Under the pieces are notes generated by a model that was given only the letters and a program-made list of their open reading frames with translations, did not search any database and was not told the DNA's origin. A DNA stretch of 64,000 nucleotides from Geosiphon pyriformis (taxonomy: Eukaryota > Glomeromycota > Glomeromycetes > Archaeosporales > Geosiphonaceae). Below are positions 45,301 to 56,509 of the stretch, piece after piece. How positions within the stretch are numbered: the stretch's first letter is position 1; each line of letters starts with the position of its first letter. The stretch lies in the NCBI GenBank assembly GCA_016748015.1, contig JAAOMT010000197.1:210939-274938 (forward strand), in the 5' to 3' direction. A program made the position numbers and the translations under genes.

Positions 45301-46976
45301 CTAATATTTTCTTGCTTAGATTCGTCGAGAGCCTGAGAAATGACTTGATTTTCTTTTTTAAGATCATTATACGCTTTCTTGTGTGCTCTCGTTTGTCGAT
45401 CATATTTCTGCTTTGATTCTGTCAGTTCACTGCTCAATTTGACCTCTCTGGCTTTCACATTTTCCAGTAGATCCGTAGAATCACTCAATTTCTTTTCCTG
45501 TAATTGAATCTCTTTTCGAAGTCTGGAAACTTCGATAGTTTGAGAGTCTTTTTCGGTATCGAGTGATTGTATTTTTACTTCTAATTCCCAAACTTGGGCC
45601 TTTAATGTTTCTATACAATTGAAGTATATTATTAGAATTGTGGTTCTTATTGATTTTCAAATCTAGTGATATTTGATTAAATGATTGAAGCTTGCCGTGA
45701 TTTTAAAAAGCGAATGCTTTGACAATTAAGAAAAAACTTTTCCAGATCAGTGAATATAAACGAAGAAAAAATAAATTTATTCGTGATTCATTGCCATTCT
45801 TGACCCAGAATAGTTTTTCCATCCCTCCCTGAACCCCCAAATGATTTTCTATACCTTCAGCCTCTTCCCTAGCACACAATTTCTTAGTCAACGACTCAAT
45901 CGTCCGTTCCAACTCGGCTTTCTCAAACTCCAATTCTTTAATTTTTTCCTCTTTATCTTGTAACAAAGCTTGCAGCCGTTTAACCTCCTTCAATAAATTC
46001 TGACCAATTTCAGCCGCGAATTCAACATCATTGGTTCGATTCTGATTTCGAATTCGACGAGTTTGCGTTCGGGAGGCCGTTGCTGCTGGGGGTTCTGGTG
46101 TTAGTGCTTGATCCAAGACTGAGATGGGGATGGGGCTGGTCGATGAGGTTGCTCCAAGGGGGAGGGTGGAGTTTGTAATTGTTCCTTGCTGGTTTGGTCA
46201 TTATTTAGAATGGAAAGGAAAATGAGAGATTATAAGAGATTAGTGAGTGAAAATGGGTGGGTTTTTTTTTGAGTTTAAGAATGTTTATAATATTTTTTTG
46301 TGAATAATTGATGATGCTTAACGGAAGCCTTCAAATTGATTGAAGTAAAAAACAATGTCCAAAATAATGGAAACTTCGAAGCAGGAAATGCTTAAATAAT
46401 TCCATTTAAGGAATTTTGTTTCTTACGAGTGAATGTTAACAATCAAATCTAATAATTCCTTTTGGAATCCACCCTTCTTACTGATAACGTCAATACAAGG
46501 AAAAGCTATTTTCATGTTGAACCCTCGAGTCAATTATCAATAATCGGGTAAAGTTCTGACCAACTTAAACTCACCGAAGAAGCGCTCATAAACACATTTC
46601 GTGTCTCAGCATCTAAGGACATGGCTTCCTTCTCCAGTTGCGCCAGTTTATTTTGCAATTCAGGCGAAATAACATCTCCTTGTGTTTCTTCCAACTCACG
46701 TATTCGCTGCTCAATCTGTTCTTTCTGTTGGACCAACTGTTGACCAAACTCGGCTGTGACTCTAATCTGGTTCGATTTTTCTAATAATTGGTCTTGTAAT
46801 TTTTTCTTTAGTTCCACTGGTGATTGATTATTCGCCATGTAAAGAGAACGACGATTTGAGGGTGAACTTGTGCCGTCATTATTACTTGATACTCTAATAC
46901 GTGGAGGGGTCGGTGGAATGTCTATATTATTATTATTAATATTGTTGTTGTTGCTGCCAGCACTTGTGCTAGCCAT
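42382..46976 (-). CDS. Num1/Mcp5-type cortical anchor with coiled coil and PH domain
   Basis: Six phase-consistent exons in coding order (46575-46976, 45855-46188, 43925-45610, 43150-43854, 42904-43049, 42382-42807) give 1232 aa. A low-complexity N terminus is followed by heptad-rich coiled coils (LLEKSNQIRVTAEFGQQLV, GQNLLKEVKRLQALLQDKEE, then a long coil to about residue 480) and a disordered acidic/serine region. A Mcp5-type PH domain begins at TLTMMGEFLHKYTRRNFGG, with HPRFFWVHPYTRTLYWS and GREIKFTAPTKERHEIWLKAL. Known relatives (Num1, Mcp5, ApsA) hold dynein and mitochondria at the cell cortex through lipid binding by this PH domain. In a coenocytic fungus, nuclear positioning is a sensible role, by inference. 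Confidence 0.88.
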
Positions 46977-47626
46977 GGTTAATAGTTTTCACTCTATAGG
47001 TTTTTAAGATTTCTGGTTTTGATTAAATAATGTATAATTTAAACGAGGAAAAATCACACGAAGCCGTCGTCGTATTTTGATTCTGAATTCTTTGCCTTTG
47101 AAAAGTATTGCTATTTACTATTTTTGTTTCATGGATACTATTACATAGGACAAAATTTCACGAACGAAAATCTGTGGGAAAGAAACGCAAGATAAATTTC
47201 ATTCTTTTGATTTATGCGTTTATTTTCTCAAATTAACATAATTATAATTGGTTGAACTGTTACTGGTTAATCACAATGCATATTATTTATTTATTAATCG
47301 AGATTTGAGGAAGACTAAATGATAAAATTATTGGGAACACACAAAATTAAAATTAACTTGAATAAGAAATGTAATATTTATTTTAATAATATATATAATA
47401 TTAAAGATTATAATATCCAAAAATTTTGAAAAAAATAATAATTTATAAACATATTTTTTAAAATATAAAAATATAAAAATATTTATTAAAATTATTGTTA
47501 AAATAGTTTAATATTTTATAATATATTTTTAACATTATTTGTTATATTTGTCTAATTAACTAATTAATGTTTTTAATATAAAATATGTAATTTAAATTAA
47601 ATTGAAAGATTATAAATATATATATA

Positions 47627-47679
<53 letters not shown>

Positions 47680-48665
47680 ATATAACTTAAATAATAAAGA
47701 TTAATATATAATTTTTTATTAATTTATTAATTATTTTATATACATATATGTAAATATATTGCATAAATTATTTATTTATAATAAAATTTTAAAATAATAA
47801 AATTTATAAAAATAGTTTTTTTTTTACTCATAAGCTTAATTATGAATTTAAATAAAAATTAAATAAAAAAATTCAAATTTATAAAAAACTTTTTTATTTA
47901 AATTGAATATAAATTTAGTAAAAATTCATAAAATTAAATATATATATATATACTTATTTATTTATTTATTAATTAATTAAAAACAAACAAAACAAAACAA
48001 TATAACAATTATTTTAATTATAATATATATTTTAATTTTATAAAATTTTTTTGTCAATAATTATTGGCTATTTTAAAAATGAGTTTTAATTTATTGATTG
48101 ATAATGATCAAATCATTTTATTTTAATCAGTTTAATAATAAATTACCATTTTTTTTTTCAAAATCATGATAATCTTATATAAAATCTATTTATAAAAATA
48201 AATTATCTATATATAACAAAAAGTGTAATTATTAATGTTTAAAAAAAATTTATGCGACTTGAGTTTCATTTTTACTTTTTGTTTACATTCTTTTGATTTA
48301 ATTGGTTAATTCTCGCATTCGCTAATAAAAATAAACAATAGACTAACAAGCAGGGAATAGATGTTATTTCAAATGTTAAAAAAAAAATTGGAAATTTCCT
48401 AATTTCTAATTGTGAATTTTAAATTCGTTTGAAAAAATGATATTCAATTCTTTTTTTTTTTCTTTCAAGATTTTTAATAAATATTCTATCTATTAACTGA
48501 TCTATTCTTTTTGACCATACTTATCATGTTAATAAAAATGAATATCAATATTTTGAAGAGAAATTTACTAATTAAAAATTTCCCATCAATAGGAAAAACA
48601 AATGATAATAATAAAAAAGCCAAGGATTTTTAAAAAAAAAGTCTTTTGTTTTTTAAAATTGGGGA
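46977..48665. other. 1.7 kb A/T-rich intergenic block
   Basis: From about 47340 to 48600 the sequence is nearly pure A/T with ATT/TTA and TTTA microsatellites and no gene. The part near 46977-47340 is more mixed and should contain the promoter of the cortical PH gene. Confidence 0.65.
47629..47676. repeat. (TTA)n/(TTTA)n compound microsatellite
   Basis: About eleven ATT/TTA units pass directly into three or four TTTA units. Confidence 0.9.
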
Positions 48666-49240
48666 TCACAACCACGCATGCATGGATTTTTTTGGTTTAT
48701 TTATAAAAACAGCAACTATCCCATTTTTTTGACATGAAATGATTGGTTCTTTGGTGGAAAGAATTAGGCCCTTCTTACATAATGAAATATCCAAATTTGT
48801 GGCACAGGGCACAAGTGCTGACCCTTCACAATACCCGAACCAATGAGTGATCGCCGGCAAGTCTCCAAGCCTTCTAACGTCTTCAAGAGTGTCAACAGGA
48901 CTTTAGTCGATAGTACAAGTTAGTAATACTTCTACCTTATCGGTTAAAGGCTCGTTAACGTTCCAGTCTGTCATTCTCTTTTTTTATGGTTTCCATTCCG
49001 CGTGTAATACCAGCAAGGTTTTGAGAATTTAAAGTAACCAAGCAACATTCAGTGTAAGTACCTGGAATTCAAACTTTTTGAACCGTTCTACACCCAAGTC
49101 ATAAATGTACCTAAAATACTTTTACAAGAATGATTTCAAAAAAAAATCTCCTTTGATGTTTGCAATTTAACCTCACCAACTTTCTTCAATCATAAACCCC
49201 ATCAATAGACGTTCACGAACAGCTCGAGGGAAAGTCAAAC
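48666..49240 (-). CDS. Unrecognised small multi-exon gene
   Basis: Inside an otherwise A/T-rich gap, a block of normal composition encodes several short in-phase pieces on the minus strand. A piece ending MGFMIEESW (exon end 49177) joins a 17-nt micro-exon 49094-49110 (YIYDL), then 48960-49061 (GTYTECCLVTLNSQNLAG then ITRGMETIKKENDRLE). The last exon is ambiguous. An acceptor after 48881 gives ...HVRRLGDLPAITHWFGYC to a stop at 48666. An acceptor after 48901 gives LLLTLKTLEGLETCRRSLIG to a stop at 48764. The 5' end (VERNNTSLTFPRAVRERLL) is incomplete. The charged ITRGMETIKKENDRLE piece looks like a coiled coil. It is divergent from the MAPKK gene. Family unknown. Confidence 0.42.
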
Positions 49241-49404
49241 TTGTGTTGTTTCTTTCAACCTATTCTCTCCCTCTTTCTCTCATTTCCCTCGCTGGTTAAT
49301 TCGTTTTAGTAACATTAAATAACCGACAGGAAACCCATCTATAACTCAAACAACTCTTATACATACAAACAGTCCCTGAATTCAACTACACCTGAAAATA
49401 AGCA

Positions 49405-51094
49405 ATGTTCTCACAGATTCGCAGTCTTCGCGGCAAACGAAAGGTCAAGATGCACCTTAACAGTACACCTATTGTTCCGGCACAATCTCGAACATCGGGA
49501 AGAGAACTTAGTGATCGTGAGTCGGCACAAGACGGTCTGAATCAACGTCTGGCTGACCTGGAAATTGGGGTCGAGTTTAGACTGGACTTGCGTGCCGAGG
49601 ACTTGACAGTTTTGAATGAATTGGGAGCGGGAAATGGTGGGACCGTCTCTAAGGTTATGCATGTGACAACAAAAACTATTATGGCTAAAAAGGTTAGTTT
49701 CATAACAATCGTTCTATAATAATTCATTTATTTATAATGAACCAGCTCGATCACAGAAAAATGCTAAATATTAATCTTTTACCAATATCCTTTTCTAATC
49801 GTTAACCTCGATTTTCCGCTCAATAACTTGATATAAACGAAATATACTAGATCATTCATATTGATGCCAAACCGAGTGTTCGTAAACAAATTCTTCGCGA
49901 ACTTCATATTCTTCATGAATGTAATTCACCATATATTGTATCATTTTATGGGGCATTCATAACTGAGGGTGATATTTCCATGTGTATGGAGTATATGGAT
50001 GTTGGGTAATTATTATATTTATGTTTACAACTCATTTATAACTTGACTAATGCTCGTCTGTTTGTTTGACTTGAAGATCACTTGATAATATTTATAAGAA
50101 AAATGGTGCTGTTCCGTTAGAAATACTTGGAAAAATTACATATGCAGTATGTGTATACGGTTGCCTTTTAAATTGTTAAACCGACTGCTTTTTGACACTA
50201 TTCTATAAAATTTTATCATAGGTATTGGGGGGCCTTAATTATCTGTATCAGAGTCATCAAATCATTCACAGAGGTTTGTCAAATTGAACAAAATTTTGAA
50301 TCAAATCATTCACATCAAAATCTTAAATCTATCATAATCCGCAAAAATTCCCCCTAGATGTGAAACCTTCGAATATCCTTGTCAATTCAAAAGGTCAAAT
50401 AAAAATATGTGATTTTGGTGTTTCGGGTGAATTGATAAATTCAGTGGCCGATACTTTTGTAGGAACGTCACATTATATGTCTGTAAGTAAAATTTTACAT
50501 CTAATTTCTTCTAATTTTAATTTTACAATTTCACAGACAAAGCAAAGTTTATTTACCAATAAAATTTGCTCTTACTTTGTGATAGCCTGAACGTATTCAA
50601 GGTTCTCCTTACACGGTACGCTCAGATGTTTGGTCTCTCGGTATTACCTTAATGGAACTAGCCATTGGAAGATTCCCGTTCCCACCCGATGGCAGTCAGT
50701 TAACAGTATTAGAGCTGTTGCAACATATTGTTAATGAACCAGCACCCGCATTACCACCTGGAGAATTTCCCCGAGAGCTTGAAGATTTTGTTCAACAATG
50801 GTTTTGTATCATCACATTTTTTTATTTCACATGATTAAGATAATGCAAAGCTCATTAACTAATCCCGGAAAATATTAACTCTCCCGTTTTCAGTTTAACC
50901 AAGGATGTTAATAGGCGACCCGCACCACAAAATCTTCTGGTAAGTCTCATTTTTTTTCGAAAAACGTCCAACCGGAATATCATCAGCTTTGCTAACCCAC
51001 TTTTGTTCCCAATTTTCAGCAACATCGTTATGCCAAAGCAGCCGCCGCATCACGCGTCAACGTTGAAGCTTGGGCAAATACTATCAAAAGATAG
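49405..51094 (+). CDS. MAP kinase kinase (MEK family)
   Basis: Eight phase-consistent exons (49405-49692, 49851-50005, 50077-50146, 50222-50273, 50358-50482, 50586-50800, 50894-50939, 51020-51094) give 341 aa. The kinase has [14 protein letters not shown] (glycine loop), MAKK (ATP lysine), [62 protein letters not shown] (activation loop) and [18 protein letters not shown]. The activation-loop pattern S-x-A-D-T is that of MEK/Ste7/Mkk-type kinases. Residues 1-20 are basic and may serve as a MAPK docking site. By sequence it is closest to the pheromone/filamentation MEK group (Ste7/Byr1-like), by recognition only. Confidence 0.93.
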
Positions 51095-51846
51095 TTTGCC
51101 TATTTATCGGGACTATTTTTGAACTTAGAGGAGGAGACTTCGAGAAGGCCCGCTTTAGATTTCTGAATAACGAAAAGCGTTCCACAATTTTGGAGAAACC
51201 AATAACAATATGACATTCTTTCTCTTGGCTTTTTTTTGTACAGACCCAATTTTTTTTTTTGAAAATTTACCGTTTTTTATTAATGTCGGTTTGTTAGATC
51301 GTGAATATCCGGTTCGGCTTTTGAGTCCTTTTGTAAACCTTGAAGTATTTAAAGGCTTAATTGCAATTTTTAAATCTTGTCCAAAATATATTGTAAATTG
51401 ATCGTTAGATCGAACGAGCGAGATAACTTTGAATCTGGGGTTATATAATTGGCTGCAGGGTTACGAGTAACATAGTGCTAAATAACGTCATGTGAACCCA
51501 GAATTGCAGATATTTTGATCAAACGCCTTGGGTGAAATAAATTCCTCTCGTACCTCACAGTCCTTCCCTTAGATTTGCCCATTAGACAGGTTATATTAAA
51601 ACAAAATTAAGAGAAAATCGTTCTTAATTTGAGTTGAAAGGCAGGAAATGTTCTGTAGAGATCTACCCATCCCCTTGATTATCTAACAACCTTTTTCATT
51701 CTGTGACAGCTCTGGAAAAGTTACAAAAGATGACAGGTATGTTTTATATTAAGATAAAAACTTTACCATAAAACCTGAATGCAAAATATTGATTCTTCTG
51801 CTTGATATTCCAGTAAAATACAATATATGAAACTTATTTCTCTTAA
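51095..51846. other. Convergent 3' ends of the MAPKK and PYM genes
   Basis: About 750 nt with no convincing gene. A 63-codon plus-strand frame (51210-51401) is hydrophobic and T-driven. The part near the MAPKK stop is likely 3' UTR. Confidence 0.5.
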
Positions 51847-52680
51847 TTACTCCATGAGCGAATAAATCTCTCCCTTTTTATAAAGCTTTAACTCTTCCTG
51901 AAACTCTGGTAATCTTATGATTTTTTCCAATTGCTCGGCATTCAAGGCTGTATCTCCAGCATCTTGACGTTCTACAAGTTGCTCGACTTGGCGAATCTTT
52001 TTCTCGAGTGCTTTCATGCGTTTTTTAGTTGCCTCTGATTGTGAAATTGTAATTACGTTCGAGGGAGACACTGTAGATGTGGGATTTTTGGGAGATTTTG
52101 GTGATAAGGAGGCTTTTTCTGACTTGCTGGATTGAATAGACATCTTTTCAAGACTTCGAATAAGTATATCGTTTTCTAGTCGCGTCTGGTGACTTTTTTC
52201 ACTCTCCAATTCTTCCTTCGAAGCTGTTGGCGCTCCTAATTCCTGTTCTGAAGGCAATAACGTTGGTATAGCTTCATCGTTGAGGGTGATTTTATTATCT
52301 CCTCCAAGCGCACTTTCGTTCTCGCTCTCACTATTACTACATTCGATCAAGTCCTTTTCCCGCTTCTCTTCTCGTTTCGCTTTACGCTTCTCATTCTTCT
52401 TTTGAGCTCTTGTTTTAACAACTTGCGGCTCTACCGATTTTTTCATTTTAACCTCTTGGAGTTCGGCTGCTGCAACCCGGGCATTCTTATACCGTTGTAC
52501 GTCTTCCAATGGAACAAACCCTTCGCGAACACGCCTTTCTGGACGAAGTGAGCCGTCTGCTCGTCGCGTGGCGGGAATAATCCGTTCATTTGCGGTTGTG
52601 GTAACGATACCTGAAATGGTCGTTTCTGCTATTGTAGAGCGGGGTCTTAGTGTGCGTGCTTTGTTGTTGCTCGACATCAT
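51847..52680 (-). CDS. PYM (partner of Y14 and Mago; WIBG) homologue
   Basis: A single exon of 277 codons. The N-terminal Mago-binding domain is clear: ERIIPATRRADGSLRPERRVREGFVPLEDVQRYKN (about residues 32-66). A highly charged basic segment follows (TRAQKKNEKRKAKREEKREKD), then an acidic serine-rich stretch, then a C-terminal helix (KKIRQVEQLVERQD) and LNAEQLEKIIRLPEFQEEL. In animals PYM binds the exon junction complex proteins Mago-Y14 and the small ribosomal subunit and strips the complex during translation. Two Met codons start the frame; the second or third could be used. Intronless, unlike most neighbours. Confidence 0.88.
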   Translation of the reverse strand: MMSSNNKARTLRPRSTIAETTISGIVTTTANERIIPATRRADGSLRPERRVREGFVPLEDVQRYKNARVAAAELQEVKMKKSVEPQVVKTRAQKKNEKRKAKREEKREKDLIECSNSESENESALGGDNKITLNDEAIPTLLPSEQELGAPTASKEELESEKSHQTRLENDILIRSLEKMSIQSSKSEKASLSPKSPKNPTSTVSPSNVITISQSEATKKRMKALEKKIRQVEQLVERQDAGDTALNAEQLEKIIRLPEFQEELKLYKKGEIYSLME

Positions 52681-52935
52681 TTGGGGGAGAGCAAGTGGCT
52701 AGAAAGTTTCCTTTGATAACGGACTAGCTCTAATAGCATATATATGGTATGGAGACAAAATGAATCTCTGACGTCACAGAAGCCATGTATTTGTTAATAA
52801 ATATCATCAACACGTGTCTTATGAATCATTTTTATTACACGCCCTCACCTGTATTCGCGTTGTATAGAATTTTACTCTGCTTTCGAATCTAAAGTTAAGC
52901 ATTAATATTTAATAACTGTTTACGCATCTACACGA

Positions 52936-53146
52936 GGACCACTAAGTCCCGCCTGATAACTCAACACGAAAGGTGTCTTACTTTGTCAGACAGAAAGGAG
53001 GCTGGAATACTAACATCCCAGCGTTTGCAAGCAAATTTGTCTTTAACAGACATGTAAAAGAAAAGGTTGTGGAAAGAGCTTGGAACTGAGAGTGTATCGG
53101 TCTGTATCACAGGGCCACCGCTCCACCTGATAGTTTAACATGAAAG
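52936..53146. repeat. Two diverged copies of a ~36-nt direct repeat
   Basis: 52936-52972 and 53112-53146 share the pattern CCAC...TCC...CCTGATA..T.AACA.GAAAG. They lie about 176 nt apart, just left of the retroelement motif at 53308. They probably derive from one mobile-element family. Similarity is by eye and moderate. Confidence 0.45.
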
Positions 53147-53307
53147 AATATGCTCTTATTGTCTTGAGAGAATTGGTTATTTCAATCAGCCACATCAAAT
53201 GTTGCAGAACTTGATAATTTCAAAAGTTAATGGTCACTTTGAAAGTTGTTTTTGTTGAAAATTTCACTAAATGTTATTATAGTTTATTGTTAGATTGTTA
53301 AACTAGT

Positions 53308-53324
53308 GAGAGCACCAAATGTTA
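53308..53324 (+). repeat. Copy of the retroelement-boundary motif
   Basis: GAGAGCACCAAATGTTA is identical to 1029-1045 and nearly identical (one substitution over 16 nt) to the reverse complement of 2359-2374. It contains a reversed primer-binding-site-like TGGTGCTC and an LTR-end-like TAACA. Here it is a solitary relic next to an A/T block. Confidence 0.6.
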
Positions 53325-54389
53325 TGAAAATTGTTTTTAATTTAAGTTGTGAATTATGAAAGTGATACTGAATAATTTTACAATTATTTAAAATGTATTT
53401 ATTTTACTGCATTTGAATTAAAAAACTTTCATTAAAATTAAATGAATATATAATCAAAAAAAAAGTATTTTTAAGAACTAAAATTATTTGTTTATATATA
53501 TAGTTAAAATTATATTAAGTAATACTAAAAAACCATTATTAAACAAAAAAATAACTTACAATTATATTTTTAAAAATTCATTTATTGTATAATTGACTCA
53601 TTGATTTAATTAAAACATTAATATTAATATTAAATTTTAAACTTATAAAAATACAAAATATACAATGATCATTTTTATGGAATTTAATAAAAAAATATAA
53701 TAAATACATTTAAATTAATTATATATTTTGTAATAAATATTTATAATTAATATAAATGTAAATAATAATTATATTTTATATGTTTAAAAAAAAATTTTAT
53801 AAAGAAAAAAAGTAACAAAAATAATAACATAATATAATTAAGATTACAGTTTTTTAATGGCTAAAAAATATAATGAAATATAATTAAAAAAACAAAACAA
53901 AATATACAATAAATATAGTTAACAGTTATTATTAAACTAGTAAAAATTAAAGAAGAAAAAAAAAGAATTATTTTTTTAACATTGTGCAAATGAATAAAAA
54001 ATAAAAAACTGATTTAGCTAATAAATTATTATTATTTTGGACCAGAAAATTTAAATTTTAAATAATTATAGGTGTTAAAGTGACTCACAAAAGTCATCAT
54101 ACCACCCGAGAAAATTTATTGTCAAGACAATATGAAATGTTCATAAGAAACGCGACCACCTTGAACGAACTTATTGCTGATTTTCTCATTTGTTAATTTT
54201 TTACAAAAAAATATGTCAATTTTAAAAATCATAATCAATAAAATTTTTCGGGTGGTATCGTGACTTTTATATATTTTACAATAAAGAAAATATCACCGAT
54301 TTCAGACGTAACACAGATCCCAAAAATCTATTAAATTCTCATTGTTGTATTATACCTAAAAACAATTTCACACAGCAAACTTGAGAAAG

Positions 54390-56246
54390 ATGGAAGAAGA
54401 AGAATTAATAACCAATGAATTACATTCCGAGCCTGCTTCAACGAGCACCTCTCCCTCCAAACCTCCAGAGATTTCCTATGAGCAACACGTGGCATATTTC
54501 AAAATGTGCCTAGAATTGTTACCAGAAGCTTACCAGAGTCTTGATACCCTGAGGTTCATAATTCCCAATCACTTCAAATTTCTTCCAAGCTGACTCTACT
54601 AGTATTTAATTCAAGACACTACTTTTCATTGAAAATTTACAGAATGACTTTAGCTTATTTTTGTTTGTCGGGTTTGGAACTACTTAATGCACTTGATACC
54701 TCATTTACCAAAGAAAGAAGGCGTGGCTGGATCGATTGGATATATGCTCAGCAAATATTACCAGATTCAAATAATCCGGGTTTATCTCTAATTTTCCTTG
54801 TTTTTGATCTGATTCCTATATTTGGTTTACATAATTAAAGAATAATATATGCTAAATTCAACAGCTCTTAATGAAAAGATATGCGGGTTTAGAGGATCGC
54901 CTTTTTCTGGATCACATTTTGACCCTAATGGGGTGCGTCAATTTCTATATTATACTTTAATCGGGATTCCGTGGTTGATATCTATTGTTATCAATTGTCC
55001 CACTAGTTTTATCTCTAAAAATATACCCCCGATTTTTAATTTAATTAGACTCTTTCTTCTCGGTTACCATTTGACGCGGCTAATCTCGCAATGACTTATA
55101 CCGCTCTATGTTCCTTGATCTTACTAGGTGATGATTTATCTCGGGTGGATCGAAAAGCAATTGTGAACGCTCTAAGATATTTACAAAACGATGATGGCAG
55201 GTTGGTTGGCTTTCATTTCATTATTCTCTTATGCACTCCTTCATTTTTACTTTTTTTGATGACACGAGCTAGTGGCATTCGAAAAGTTACACGCCAACAT
55301 ATCAAGGTATGGAATCCGACATGCGGTTTTTATATTGCGCTTGCGCGATATCGTACATTCTGAACGATTTCAGCGGTGTTAATATCAATTCTGCGATTGA
55401 CTATATTAGAAAAAGCCATGTAAGAAAGAAAATTTATTTAAATCATATCAATGTTTAATGAAAGGTCATATAGCCTTTACATCGATATTTTTACAAAGGT
55501 TTATGATCATGGAATTGGTCAAGGTCCCAATAAAGAATCTCACGGTATATACAACTATCGCCTGAAATTATTTCTTTATCTTCAACTTGCCTAAATATTA
55601 ACTTTTATATAGGTGGCTCCACATATTGTGCAATCAGTTCACTTTACCTTCTGGGCCGTTTCAACGAAGGATTGTTGTCGAAAGACGAGACCATTTTTTG
55701 GTTATTATCGCGTCAGGAGTCTGGGTTCCAAGGGCGGGCGAATAAACGACCTGATAGTTGTTATTCGTTTTGGATCGGAGCATCACTCAAGGTAAGGCTT
55801 ATAAAAGCTCGAATCTTTAAATCCCATTTTATTTTCCCTCATGTTTCTGACTCAAACATTTTTTCAGTTATTACAAGTTTTTGAGTTGATTGATTCTGAG
55901 TCAAATCGTGCCTTCTTGATAAAAACACAAACAAAATATGGTGGATTCGCAAAATGGCCTGCAGATAAAAACAGACTTGGTGAGATGACCATTTACCCCC
56001 CAGGTATCACAGATTTGTTCATTTAAATTTAAATGGTATTAGCTGTCTAATCGATTTCCTCTAAAAAAAAGATTAACAAATTGGGGGTTTCCCGTTATGA
56101 ATTTAGATCCAATGCATTCATATATGGGAATCGCGGGGCTCTCGTTAATGGGTGAGCCAGGAATTTTAGAATTGGATCCTGCCATAAATATCTCAAAAAG
56201 AGCTTCAGAGCGTTTGATAAACACTAGCGTATTTTGGAAAGATTAA
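54390..56246 (+). CDS. Protein geranylgeranyltransferase type I beta subunit
   Basis: Starts at MEEEELITNELHSE and ends VFWKD at 56246, with about seven exons. Prenyltransferase beta-subunit features in order are RMTLAYFCLSGLELLNAL, GWIDWIYAQQILP, CGFRGSPFSG, LPFDAANLAMTYTALCSL, a piece ending ALRYLQNDDG, VYDHGIGQGPNKESHGGSTYCA, KRPDSCYSFWIGASL and DPMHSYMGIAGLSL. The zinc ligand pattern D-x-C-Y (PDSCYSFW) and the HGGSTYCA alpha-barrel motif are intact. With the alpha subunit it attaches geranylgeranyl to CaaL proteins such as Rho GTPases. LPFDAANLAM and absence of Ras-type specificity motifs favour GGTase I over farnesyltransferase beta. Confidence 0.88.
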
Positions 56247-56509
56247 ATATTTATTGGCCTTGTATATATATATATATATATATTGTATTGGTATCATTAA
56301 ACCTCAGACTCGCCCGCTTTCAGAATCAGATCTAAAATTTTCTGAATCTGTTATGCAACTTTAATCTGATGAGAAAATCAATCTTAGAAGTCCCGATCGG
56401 GAAATTTAAAAAAAAAGATGAAAAGTGTTACCTGGATAATCAGCTGCCTTAAAAAATATTTCCACCTGTAAACTTGGCCCAAGAAAAAATTCTCATTTTT
56501 GTTAACATT

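Larger units (their letters stand above)
52681..54389. other. Intergenic region with a decayed repeat and an A/T block
   Basis: 52681-53330 has mixed composition and no coding potential; it carries the direct repeat and retroelement motif annotated separately. From about 53390 to 54060 it is nearly pure A/T. 54060-54389 should contain the promoter of the next gene. An accession to any known element cannot be given. Confidence 0.55.

Noticed and set aside
51210-51401. 63-codon hydrophobic frame downstream of the MAPKK gene.
   Set aside because: Phenylalanine-rich because of T runs; no start context or similarity, most likely 3' UTR.
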